Of a stretch of DNA of 64,000 nucleotides, positions 1-10,518 are shown in pieces. Position 1 is the first letter of the stretch, and every line of letters starts with the position of its first letter. The position numbers were made by a program, and so were the translations under genes. The DNA comes from Davidsoniella eucalypti (Eukaryota > Ascomycota > Sordariomycetes > Microascales > Ceratocystidaceae), in the NCBI GenBank assembly GCA_004009845.1, contig RMBW01000060.1, forward strand, positions 62,001 through 126,000, in the 5' to 3' direction. A model generated the notes under the pieces. The model ran no database searches, was not told where the DNA came from, and worked only from the letters and a program-made list of their open reading frames with translations.

Positions 1-1871
1 AACGAAGTTGTCTCTTTTTCCTATTTGGCTATCGAGCTTCATGTGAAAAATGTCATCAATATCTTTTTACAACACAGAAAAGATGGCACGAAAACAGCAT
101 ATGATGGTATCAAAAACGTGGATTTCAGTACTAGTTCACGGTATCATTCAGCTGCCCGATTGGCAACCGGATCTTTGGCCCAGCCTAGTCGACCAACAAG
201 GATACGGGTAGCTCATTGTTCCGTAACTGACGGCCCTGCGAATATTGGCGTATCAGATTCTGATCTCTCGGATACCCACACCCTGCCAGATGCTAGCCCA
301 TCAGATGCAACAGGCAATGTTGTGCCTCCTCCCACGCGTCCTGTACCCCACGGAAGGTCCAGCAAAAAGCGACCTAGATCACATACTTCTACAAATGATA
401 GTCCTGCAGCCAAGCTATCATTGCAAAGCCGACGCTTCGATGCTGATTGTACTCTGGTAGGATATAAGAATCCTGAAGGTCCTGAAGATCCGGAGAGGAA
501 CCTGTTTATTGTGGAATACAAGGCTGCCCATAAGATCCCCCTGCATTTCTCCGGAGGGCTCTTGTATATCTATCTAATGCCAAGCCATCTGTCTTCTATG
601 ACTTTGTTGCGGGAAAAAAGATCAACCCCACCAACAAGGAAACTGAGGAGGGCACATTCAACAGGTTCTGTCAGTTTACTGCCTATGCTATCACCCAAAT
701 CTTTCACTATCTGATAAACTCTGGGCTTCAGTATGGATATATCACAACTGGTGAATGCTTTGTCTTTCTCCATGTAGATAAAGATGATCCCAGTATATTA
801 TCCTACTATCTTTCTATTCCTCGAGAGTCTATATCTAGCATACCACTCCGTACAGTGCAAGATGGTCCTCAAGATCCCAAGGTCATTGAAGAAGAGATCG
901 ATTCTATCAAGCAGACGCCAGTTGCCCATATCTTGACAATATCACTTTTGTCCCTCGAACAGCCAATGGATAGCCAACAAGCACAGGCCGAACGGAAATC
1001 CAGACTTGTCTACCTGCCTGGCCGCTATGGAGATCAATCTCAGAGTGATATCCCCGACAACAGCACTAGTAGTAGTACCAACAACAATCCTGGCTCAGCA
1101 ACATCAGATCATCAAACTACTGGAACTAGCGGCTCTCTACCTATACGACATCCACAAAATAGATACTGCACACAGCAATGCCTATATAGCCTTGTGCATC
1201 GCCAGAGTCTCGATGAACATTGTCCTAATGTTTCACTTCACAGAAAGGCAAACGCAGATACTGCCTCGAATAAACATGCTATTGGGGTCGCTCAACTCCT
1301 AAAGATTATCAAGACTCAGATGGACACTAATCTCGACAATGACCTTGATGTGTTGAAACGGCATGGTGCTATTGGAAATCTAGTCAAGGCCACTGCACAT
1401 CCATTTGGATACACTCTGGTTGGCAAAGCAATTGAAGCAGAGTCTCTTGGGTTGCTTCAGAATGAAATTGATGTCTACTCTAGACTGAAGTATCTCCAGG
1501 GAAAGTCTATTCCAGTCTGTCTTGGGAAGATTGATATCAAACAGAGCCTGTTGATTCAGCTTCACGATTGTAGACATGTTCTCTTGATGGCTTATGCTGG
1601 AGAACCTGTGAAAAGACTGGATGAACACTACGAATATCTGAAGCCTATTGCCCAGCAAATCAGGTACTATGGGGTTGAACATGGAGATCTGGAGGCTAGG
1701 AATGTTCTCTTTGATTCCCAAACAAAGAAACTCATGGTTATTGATTTCGACAGGGCTAAGATTCAGGAACGGCCTCCGTCAAGAAAGAGAGAATTTGACC
1801 ATGCCAGTGTAGTTTTCGAGCGAAAGACTAAGAGGTATTCTCCTATGCAAACTCAAATGACTGTAGAGTGA
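1..1871 (+). pseudogene. Nuclease-like/protein kinase-like fusion gene, frameshifted and cut by the window edge
   Basis: The reading frame is open from base 1 with no ATG, so the N-terminus lies outside the window. Frame 1 (1 to about 545) ends in a segment with D and E-x-K residues (FDADCTLVGYK, then FIVEYKAAHK at about 505-534), resembling the core of PD-(D/E)xK nucleases. At about 541-545 the coding frame moves by one base and then runs to 1871 without a stop. This second part has a conserved segment (YGYITTGECFVFLHVD), a Cys/His cluster (CTQQC, HCPN, then a His) and a kinase-like lobe with VGKAI, the catalytic loop HGDLEARNVLF and the metal-binding VIDFDRA. Fungal proteins joining a nuclease-like and a kinase-like domain are known as large accessory families; their substrates are unknown to me. 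The key kinase residues look intact. The frameshift makes a pseudogene likely, although a sequencing error cannot be excluded. Confidence 0.7.
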
Positions 1872-2127
1872 TGAAGGGCCTGTTTTTTGAGGTTTTTGAT
1901 TTTTTTGGGGGGTTTTCATAGACACTTTAATAGCATCATAATAAGGTTGTCAACTATTAATATTTCCACATGTGATAGAATACTCCCTTTTACCCAGTGA
2001 GGACCCTTATTTGTTTATTTATTCATAATTTGGACACCACCTCTGACCATTCCATAATCTGGACTAAACTCCCCGGAGGCCCTTACCCTCGGCCCCACCC
2101 CTAGGCTACATTCTTGACCTCAATAGA

Positions 2128-3294
2128 GTGCCGGAGCTGAGAAGCTCCTTCAGATTACTCCCCCTCCCCTCTCTCCCATCCCCATCTTCTCCTCCCAACA
2201 CGGACCTACTAGATGAAGCAGTTGACCGACTGAACGGAGCCATTGATGACGATACAATTACAAACCAAATTGACGATATAAAGCAGACACCAGTTGCTTA
2301 TATCTTGACACTTTTGCTATTGGCACTTCCAGCTCCTTCTTTAACATATCAAGAAAAAGCTTATCTACAGAACAGTCTTGCTAAAGTTGGGACTGAGTAT
2401 GCCTCATTAAATTCTAGCCACTCTCATAATCTGGCCTTAAGAAAGAGTACTTCCTCTTGGTTGAACCCTGGCGAGTCCAGTGGTAGTAGCAAAATAGGCC
2501 CATCTATGAATGTAACCGGGCAACAACATGTCGTAGACTCAACTACTAGGCCCCCACTTGCTAAATACTGTACACAGGTTTGTCTACTTGGCCTCAAGTT
2601 CAATCGACAACTCGATAAGAAGTGTCCTAACTATAAGCTTCACTTAAAAGCTAAATCCCCGGTTGCCCCTTCTAATTCCTCCATGTTTGATTATACACAG
2701 CATCACCCCATCAATCAGTCTCAGCTTTTGACTACTATCAAGGCTCAGCTTGATACTAACCTTGATAACGACTGCGAGGTTTTGGGTCTTCGTGGTGCTG
2801 TTGGTTGCTTGGTCAAGGTTACTGCTCACCCATTTGGGTATACCTTGGTAGGAAAGGCAGTGGAGGAACATGATGCTGGCTTGCTTCATCGTGAGGCTAG
2901 CATGTACAACCACCTAGTTGATGTACAAGGAAGTGTTGTCCCCGTTTGTCTTGGTGGTGTTGCTATGGAGCAAAATCTCTGTGTTGATTTCAGGATCAAC
3001 AACCATATGCTTTTGTTGTCATATGGGGGCAAGTGGCTTTGTAGGCTTGATGGGTGGAACATTGACCGACAACTTGCGAAACTTCAAGAGTTGGGTGTCA
3101 GTCATGGGGATATCAGACTACAGAATCTACTCTATAATGAGGAATGTGATGACTTGATGGTTATTGATTTTGAGAGGGCTAGCTATGTTGGGCCCTCAAC
3201 AGCCACCAAGAGAAAGGGTGTGTTCGGTTCTGTTGCTCACCCCAAGAAGGTGGATCTAGGAAGGTGGCATCAACAATTGGAAGTTGGCTTCTAA
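2128..3294 (+). CDS. Protein kinase-like gene, tandem paralogue of the preceding one, 5'-truncated
   Basis: This copy matches the C-terminal two thirds of the gene ending at 1871: the shared IDDIKQTPVAYIL start, the Cys/His cluster (CTQVC, KKCPNYKLH), the HPFGYTLVGKAV lobe, the catalytic loop HGDIRLQNLLY and the metal site VIDFERA. The nuclease-like domain of the neighbour is absent. The frame is open from about 2068 but has no ATG before the conserved part; the coordinate given begins at a GTG. It therefore looks like a tandem duplicate that lost its 5' half, or a gene with an unseen upstream exon. It is in the same orientation as the first copy, about 250 bp downstream. The kinase-like residues (Lys of VGKA, Asp of HGD, Asp of DFE) are all present, so a catalytically competent fragment is possible. 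The substrate is unknown. Confidence 0.6.
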   Translation: MPELRSSFRLLPLPSLPSPSSPPNTDLLDEAVDRLNGAIDDDTITNQIDDIKQTPVAYILTLLLLALPAPSLTYQEKAYLQNSLAKVGTEYASLNSSHSHNLALRKSTSSWLNPGESSGSSKIGPSMNVTGQQHVVDSTTRPPLAKYCTQVCLLGLKFNRQLDKKCPNYKLHLKAKSPVAPSNSSMFDYTQHHPINQSQLLTTIKAQLDTNLDNDCEVLGLRGAVGCLVKVTAHPFGYTLVGKAVEEHDAGLLHREASMYNHLVDVQGSVVPVCLGGVAMEQNLCVDFRINNHMLLLSYGGKWLCRLDGWNIDRQLAKLQELGVSHGDIRLQNLLYNEECDDLMVIDFERASYVGPSTATKRKGVFGSVAHPKKVDLGRWHQQLEVGF

Positions 3295-3572
3295 CCTGTT
3301 TTGTACTTAGTTCTGAATAGTATGATATTGACTCCTTATAAATAGCTGTTTTGGAGTTTTTGAATTGCCTAGTAAATATATCTTTATGGTTGATTATGTT
3401 CTCAAATACTGTTCATAACCAGTAATTAGATGCTAAGTTATAGCTATGCAGTTAATACTGTTTTTTTCAGCTGTTATATTGTAGCTTTTACATATGTTCA
3501 TTCTAGAAAAGAGAAAGTAAACATCAAATTTTGTGTCATTGTTGGCATTGGCAATACTTAGTTGGGACTATT

Positions 3573-3795
3573 TATTTATTTATCATTTTACATCTTTACG
3601 TAGATCACGTAGATCCACCTAGTGGATCGTTAGACGTCGAGAGACCCTAATGGCCCTCGAAGAAACCTACCTAATAGAGGTCCAGAAAATTACAAAAGAA
3701 AGAACAGAAAACAGAAATGCAGTAGAACAGAGATATTCGATGAGAAGGTCGAAGGGGGTAGGAGCAGCGCTAACCTAGCTAAACTCTGAATCTTA
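3573..3795 (-). repeat. SINE/LINE 3' end, diverged copy
   Basis: About 220 bp match 57431-57655. Both start with a (TTTA)n run, then TGGATC/TAGATC palindromic motifs, the phrase GTGGATCGTTAGACGTCGAG, and end at GCGCTAACCT(A/G)GCTAAAC. Read on the minus strand, the TTTA run becomes an A-rich 3' tail, so the element points left. Several CG-to-TG/TA differences from the 57 kb copy, for example ACGTAGATC against GTGGATC, suggest decay by cytosine mutation. Confidence 0.6.
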
Positions 3796-3875
3796 GCTAA
3801 ATGATGTGATTCTAGTTGACTCACGGCGCATTTTTTCAGAGTTTAGTCCTTTTTCCTTAGGGTTTCAAGTTCCTT

Positions 3876-4539
3876 TTGCTTTTGTGTTTCCTTTCCCTAG
3901 GAACAGCTAGCCTGGAGGGATCATGCTCGGGAGGCAGACGGAAAGAGGTCATAGGCGCAGAGATATTTGCGATACTACATGGACTCAAAGGCCTCACCCC
4001 GACACTGACGGACAGGTGTACAAACATCTGGATCTGCCTCGACAACAGGGCCGCGCTATCCTGTATAAATGGATCACACAACAAGACAGGGTCCTCACAG
4101 GAGGCAATTGACGAGGCCAAGAAGCTTATTCAGACATTGAAAAATGGGCTGATAGGCAGAAAGGTCTACTGCATCTGGACCCCCGGGCACAAGGGAATCG
4201 GCGGCAATGAGATAGCCGATTCACTAGCAAAAGGCTCGGCCAAATGCACTCCGGAACACTCCATGTCTATAGCAGGAGCTTACTGGTGGTTCAGGGAACA
4301 GGCAAAGTCTAAAGAATGGTTCTACGAGCAGGCAGCCATCAGAGACAACATTGGAGAGGCGAGAAATGAAGTTTCCCTCTCCAGGCGAAGTTGCCATACC
4401 TGGGGGGACAAGAATCAGTCAAGAACAGGTATTGGCCGCACTCTTTGGTCATGGTGACTTCAAAGAATATCATGAGAGGTTTGGCCACGAGAACGCCACA
4501 ATGGAATGCCACAATGGGATATGCTATTATGTGGGTTAG
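3876..4539 (+). pseudogene. Tad-type LINE remnant: RNase H and C-terminal region, frameshifted
   Basis: The frame at 3876 to about 4370 encodes an RNase H domain: the Glu-containing block VIGAEIFAILHGL, then IWICLDNRAA and IWTPGHKGIGGNEIADSLA. This carries the E, D and D catalytic positions, but the first Asp strand is missing. At about 4355-4370 the frame shifts and continues in another frame (4351-4539) as PGGTRISQEQVLAALFGHGDF and a following EYHERF. The same order is seen in the LINE at 28357-31812 (AVLAAMSGHGDFKDYHLRF). It is a 5'-truncated, inactive copy of a separate LINE lineage. It ends just before the convergent gene at 4590. Confidence 0.75.
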
Positions 4540-4589
4540 TAGAAAATATTAATATTATATATATCTAACATATTTAGAGATGATGGCTA

Positions 4590-6315
4590 TCATGGTCTAT
4601 CAAAATACATATGCTGGGGTGTGTAAACTCCCTTCCTCCTCGCGTTTGTCGGGATATTACCAACGTTTTTGAACCGTCGCTGTGCCTTTTTTTTCAGGGC
4701 CGCTATATCTTGATCATATCCGTCATCCTGCCACACCTCATTGATGATACGTGCCGAGAACTTCGTCATACGCTCCTTCGAGTTCGTAAATAGCACAGTG
4801 CGTGCGTGCCACTCACGCACAAACCGCTCGGCTTCTAAGTGCGATGTAAATAGTACCAAGAACTGTGAACTGCCCACACGCAATGGATCTTCATATGCGG
4901 CTCGCTCTCTTGCTCTATCACCGAGTGTGGGTCCATTAGCTTCTTCATTATCATCCTCATCGACCCGAGTGATAGCACAGCGATCAGCCTCCGTCGCTGC
5001 TGGATGCCCGGAGGGAAGATTTCCCACAGATGTAAAGGGCGAGCGGCGGTCTGGCCGAGGTGCGGCTTCTGTTGTGCTAGCATTCAACCGCCTCCGACGG
5101 CCTTGGAGATTGGCATCTTCTAAGCTAAATGCTACGCCGTGTCTGCACCAACGTCGAGACAAGCCCCAGGGAATGCCACGGACACGTTCATCTTCGTTGA
5201 GGAGCATATAAAGTCTCCCTAGCGTCATCTGGTCGCCATGGAGGTTGAGTTGGACGAGGGTATCGATGTTGCTGGATGTTGGGTTATGGCCATATTCCTT
5301 GCGACGAAAGAGATTGGCATGATATCCAGGACGAAAACGCTGTAGAATGGCTCCTTGGCCAACGACAATTTCGGCGCTCACTTTGCTACCATTTGGGCTG
5401 GCGAGGGTGAAATTGTAAGTCAAGGCACTAGGGTTCAAGTTGGAACCTTTTAGAGGTCGCCGAGTGTACAGACGATGTAAACGATGGAACTCTTCTCGGT
5501 AAACTATGGCATTGGCTTCAGTGGGAAAAAGAAGGTAGTAGGTACCAGTAGGTTCTAATGTCTTGGGATTTCGCTTGGCGACAACTACATAGACATGATG
5601 TTAGATTTCCGAGGATTTAAATAGCATTGTAATTTCACATGCTAATTTCTCACTTGCCTTTCAATATCGACCAGAATGGCGCCGGCATGTGAAGGCCTCC
5701 CGGAACAATTCGCGAGAAATCAGTCACACTTAAAGATGTCAAAGTATTTCTGATGATTAACATGGCTATGTTTTCCTCCCATGCTGCCATATATCTATTC
5801 TTAAAAGTTGGTTTTTTCACACCTAACGCGGGAAAACGCTCGCTCAGCTGCTGCCAAGTCTGTGAGCGTGCCAATTCTTCAGCGTCCTTTTCGTCATTCA
5901 TTTCCATGCGGGTATCGGGCAGGTCCCAGGCAGCCATTTCATCTGCCTTGCGCCGGGCGGCTTCCTCGACAGCAGCATCACTTCTATCTATGCGTGGCAA
6001 CGGTGGCCGTGGCTGATATGACTCGCGTGTTGGAAACAGCTGAGTGAAGATGGAAGCGTGGATTTCATGGCGGTTGCGCGCAGACAGAGGCGAGACGAAA
6101 TATCGGGATCCTTCGAGGGGATTTATGCGTCCGCGGGGTCTAGATATGGGAGGTTGAGGAGAAGCCGACGAAGACGAAGAGGAAGAGTCTTTTTGCGAGG
6201 CATCTTTTTGTGTTGGTTCATCCGGGGGAACAGATGATGTCGAGATTTGCCGGCATAATGACCGTGGAAGACAATTAGCAGCCTGCGAACACTGCACAGC
6301 TCTAAACTGGCGCAT
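4590..6315 (-). CDS. Two-exon protein with predicted mitochondrial targeting, function unknown
   Basis: Exon 1 is 6315-5658 and exon 2 is 5584-4590, giving 550 residues. The intron (5657-5585, 73 nt) uses a GC-AG pair: the donor reads AAG/GCAAGT, the acceptor TATGTAG, and a CTAAC branch-like site lies upstream of it. Joining keeps the frame (exon 1 ends WSILK, exon 2 continues VVAKRNPKTLEPTGTYYLLF). The start is the ATG at 6315. The first 25 residues are Arg/Ser-rich without acidic residues (MRQFRAVQCSQAANCLPRSL), as in a mitochondrial presequence. An acidic low-complexity Ser tract follows. The C-terminal part has the strand-helix phrase QFLVLFTSHLEAERFVREWH, RRM-like in style but not a confident match. 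I do not recognise the family. It is divergent from the AAA gene across a 674-bp intergenic region. Confidence 0.8.
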
Positions 6316-6989
6316 CGGAGGTGGAGGTGGTTATAGCAAGGCTATGGGTACGGAGTTGCAAGTTAGAGGCTAAAAGTGAAAATGGCGGGGTTAGTGTGGA
6401 TGATGAAGATGGGGAAATTGAGAAATAATATCGAACAGTTCTAATTGGCGGTTGAAGCCTGGATATTAATATTTGAGGATAACAGTAATTACTCAGGCAT
6501 AAAGCGGGCCCGCAAAGCTGTAAGGAAGCTGACAAGAGGCACGGGTTTGGCTTCTCATAGAGCGCTGCAAAAACGAGCGATTTGTAGAGCAGCACGGCCC
6601 TAATAGTCCAGAGTATCGTGAGATTTGGAGCATTGAGCTCGCTTAATGCCCGCTGAGCACCAGGTTGCTTAGTGCTTAAGCCTGCCTAGAACAAGGATCG
6701 TGGAGATTCCTTCCGCATACAAAGGCCGGGGAAGTGTGCTAATTCTAACCAGTTGGTCTGGCACCTAAGTAAAGTCAGTAGAAAAAGGTCCACAAATCTG
6801 GCTGTGATATATATGTGTATAGCGCCGAATTTTCAAACAGAACCTTGGGGAGAGGAGTTTGCTGCACAATAAAACAAGATTTGCGCTTAGAGTTGCATCC
6901 AAGCTTTTCTCGCCATGTGAGCGATTCGATTCGAGGGTCCGTTTATCATTGTATAACCTACAGCTTTATTTCATTTTCTTCCCTCTGCG
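6316..6989. promoter_or_regulatory. Divergent promoter region between the 4590-6315 gene and the AAA ATPase
   Basis: 674 bp separate two divergent ATGs. A TATA-like stretch (TGATATATATGTG) lies at about 6804-6816, some 175 bp upstream of the AAA start, and a pyrimidine-rich tract (TTTCATTTTCTTCCCTCTGC) sits directly before that ATG. No other gene is evident in the interval. Confidence 0.5.
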
Positions 6990-9278
6990 ATGGCCCTCGA
7001 CTTCAAGGTCCGCCCGGTCCATGAGACTCTGGACAACTCCAAACACACCTGGAAAGGCGTGTCACGGGTCTACATCTCCAAAGAGGCATTCCTCGCACTG
7101 ACCGATAAGCTAGACGGCGGTTGGCCGTGTATCTTGGAGTCGATTCCGACTGATGATAAACCGGAGCAGAAGCGTCGGGAGGCGTCTTTGTGGCTGATGC
7201 CCGGTGGCAAAAACGTCAGTCCCAACGTGGTGCAGATGACTACGACTTTCCGGAAGCTGTGCGGCTTCGAGCTCGGCGACGTAATCCGGCTAACGCTCTC
7301 GGGTACCGACAAGGCGGCGGATGCCGAGACAATTGTTCTTAAAGAAGAGGGTGACGACATCAAGCCGATAACACCAAAAGATCAGGCCGCGTGGGAGTGG
7401 CTGGCCTCCAAGTTTCTAGGTAAGTTTTCCCTTGGTTCCTTGAAGCTGTGTTGATGGAACTATGCGCTAACTCGCGCAACAGAACGTGCCGGACAAGTAT
7501 TCCCCGGAATGAAGGTTGAACTCAGCTGTGTTGGGTCCAAGCGAGTTATGCAGGTTGTTTCGGTTAACGAAAGCTTCGAGAGTAATGCTCAGTTCAACCC
7601 CGAAACAACCTCTGTCAAGATTATTGACGCTGATGACACTGTCGCTGAATATACACAAGCTTTCAACTCTGAGCTCATTATTGGCGATGTGCCTGGATAT
7701 CACCAGCAGATCGAGGTGCTAAACGACTTCCTCGCCAACTTTTACACTGCTAGTTATCTTCCCGGTGATGCGCTTTCCTGCGGCTTCATTCTTCACGGAG
7801 GCAGCGGGACAGGACGCTCCTTAATCTTGAACAAGATCGCAGCAACAAACTGGGGCAAAGTCTTCCGTGTAGAGCCCGCAGACAAGCTATCAACCATCAC
7901 GGAGACCTTCAAGCAAGCGCGAGCACAACAGCCCAGCATGATTCTTGTTGACGACTTTGACCAGCTCATCAACAAGGACCGCTCCAACTACAACTCCGTC
8001 ATCAACTTCTTCTCACAGGAACTTGACTCGCTATCCGCGGAAGCCGTTGCCAAGGGTCAACTACCCAAGGTCGTTGTAGTAGCCACCTGCATTGACTTCC
8101 TCCTTGATATCCCCGCTAAGCTACAGAAGCCACAACGCCTCTACGACAATGTTGCACTGCCGGCACCCGATCCGAAAGCTCGCCTGCAGATTCTCAAGTC
8201 TTTGAACGTGCCACTCGAGCAAATGGTTGCCGATGCCACTCTAGACCACCTAGCACAGCGTACCTATGCCTTTAGTCCCGGCGATTTGTTCACATTAGTC
8301 CTACAGGCAAAGAAGATTCACAAGACACGCATGCGACGCGCAGCTCAAGCGCCAGTTGAAGGAGATGTTTTGACATCTCAAGATTTCACTGAGGCGCTGC
8401 GCAGAGTCAAGCCCACAGCCATGCACGACATCAACCTCAAGCCTCCAACGGTGACCTGGAAAGATATAGGCGGACAGGAAACCATCAAGAAAACGCTCCA
8501 GTCACTCATTAACAGCGTAATGGGTACGTCCAAGCAGCGCGTCAACCCAACTATCGCCAAAGGTGTACTCTTATATGGCCCCCCTGGTTGCTCCAAGACT
8601 CTATCGGCCCAGGCGCTCGCCACGGAATCCGGGTTCAATTTCTTTTCTGTCAAAGGCGCTGAGCTGCTCGATAAATACGTCGGTGAATCTGAAAAGGCTG
8701 TGCGCATGCTATTTGCACGTGCCCGCACAGCTTCGCCGTGTATCATCTTCTTCGATGAGATGGACTCACTCGCAACTACACGCAGCGGCGGCGGTAGCAG
8801 TGGAGCCACCCGGACTCAAGCCGCCACCAACGTCGTCACATCTTTGCTGACCGAAATGGACGGCTTCGAGTCCCTACAAGGTGTTTTAGTTGTCGGTGCC
8901 ACGAACCATCCAGAAGGCGTGGATCCAGCGCTAATGAGACCTGGCCGCTTTGATAAGCTACTATACGTTGGCCCACCAGACCTAGCTGAACGTGAGGCCA
9001 TCTTTAGATTGCATGCCGGCAAGATGCCACTCAACTCTGACGTTGACTTCGCAGGCTTGGCCGAGGCGTCGGATGGATTCTCTGGTGCTGATATCAAAGG
9101 TATTTGCAACAATGCTGGTGATGCTGTGCAGGAACTAGTTGATGCTGGCGAGAGAGACTACGAGACAGCAGTAAGACAGCAAGATCTCTTGGATGCTATC
9201 CACAAGATGCCCAAGAGTATCTCATTAGAAATGATCCAACGGTACAAGAAGTGGGCAGAGAATTCCCGTAGAAGATAA
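6990..9278 (+). CDS. AFG2: Afg2/Drg1-type tandem AAA ATPase
   Basis: Exons are 6990-7419 and 7483-9278. The 63-nt intron has donor GTAAGT, branch CTAAC and acceptor CAACAG, and the join reads SKFLERAGQVFPG; the protein has 741 residues. It has an N-terminal double-psi-barrel-like region, then two AAA domains. D2 is canonical: Walker A GPPGCSKT (about 509-516), Walker B IIFFDEMD (about 565-571), and second-region-of-homology Arg at about 629 and 632 in MRPGRFD. GPPGCSKT is a hallmark of the Afg2/SPATA5 family, which in yeast releases the shuttling factor Rlp24 from cytoplasmic pre-60S ribosomes. D1 is degenerate: GGSGTGRS (about 249-256) has Arg for the Walker A Lys, and the Walker B ends VDDFD instead of DE. 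Length is close to yeast Afg2. Assignment to AFG2 rather than another type II AAA protein rests on these motifs. Confidence 0.85.
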
Positions 9279-9486
9279 AAATAACGTAGCAGAGGGTATA
9301 CAAAAAGTCGACTTAGTGACATAAGGGTTATTTGGTACATAAAATAGGGTTTACACAAACAATAATATCCGCCCTAGAAGGCATATATCAGCGCAACATG
9401 ATACCACGTAAGATATATTGCCTTCAAGATTACATTCCTTTTCTATTATGGATAAGATATTATATGAATAGCGTTATCGCTTTGAC

Positions 9487-10518
9487 TCAAGCAGATGCAC
9501 AATGACCACCATCAACACGGAAGTCTGCACCCGTCGTGAAATCAGAACCGTCGCCCAACAGGAAGACCAAGGGTGCTTTGAAATCACTAGGGACACCAAG
9601 ACGGCCAAGAAGAGCACCTCGCATCCAGATTTCCTCTAACTGGGGCTTTTCTGCTAAGAGGGCGTCGGTCATGGCGGTTTTGATGTACTATAATATCAAG
9701 CAAAGTTAGAGAGAGAGAGAGTCGATACCAGTCAGTTGGGAGATGAGGAGGACATAGAGAGGAAACAATCCAATGGTTATGACTTACGCCTGGAGAGATG
9801 GTGTTGATGCGGATCTTGTGTTTGCCCCATTCGACGGCAAGAGAGCGACCGAGCTGTTGAACGGCGGCTTTGCTGGTGTTGTAAGCACAGCAGTCCAGAC
9901 CCTTGAGTAACGTAGTTAGCAAGTAACATTCTATCGACATCTCGACTTGATAGATACCGAGGACAAGATACTCACACGGTTGGCAATCTGGCCCGACATG
10001 GAAGCAATCAACACGATCGACCCTTTGCGTTCCTTCTCGACCAAGACTCTAGCCGTCGCCTGAGCCGTGATGAAAACACCGAGTACATTGACCCTCAACA
10101 TGCGCTCAAAGTCCGAGGCCTGGTACTCCAGCGCGGGCGTCTCCTGCTGAATTCCAGCACATGCCACACAACCAGCCAGCGGGGCCGCCCACTCAGTCTC
10201 CGCAACGGTGGCGACAGCCTCGGTGGCCAGCTTCACAGCAGCAGCATCGGTCACATCGACTTGCGTGTAGCTGACGTGCAAGCCGTGCAACGAAGCCAAC
10301 TCGGTTAGGATAGCCCAGTCAGTGGGGGCTGGGGCAGTGAGGATGTCGAGGCAGGCTACGTTACCGCCGGCTTCGAGGATGGCTCGTGCAAGGGTTGCGC
10401 CGAGACCACGGCCGGCGCCGGTTACGAGGAAGGTCTTGGCTGTGAGAGAGAAGAGCGCAGGTACCGGAGAGGTAGAGGCTACAGACGGTGGCGTGGCGAT
10501 GGTTGTGGTGGGGCTCAT
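9487..10518 (-). CDS. Short-chain dehydrogenase/reductase (classical SDR)
   Basis: Three exons: 10518-9976, 9901-9788 and 9687-9487, giving 285 residues. Introns are 74 nt (GTGAGT...AAG) and 100 nt (GTAAGT...TATAG), and both junctions are in phase 0. The first in-frame ATG at 10518 gives MSPTTTIATPPS. The Rossmann cofactor motif TGAGRGLG is at 33-40, NVLG is in the middle, the catalytic Ser is in ASMSGQ (about 173-175), and Tyr188/Lys192 lie in YNTSK, so the active site is complete. The C-terminal LLGRLGVPSDF and ADFRVDGGHCA blocks resemble fungal polyol/sorbose-type reductases (NAD(P)-linked), but the substrate cannot be read from sequence. It converges on the AAA gene with about 210 bp between stop codons. 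Its 5' side faces a long gene-free stretch. Confidence 0.88.
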
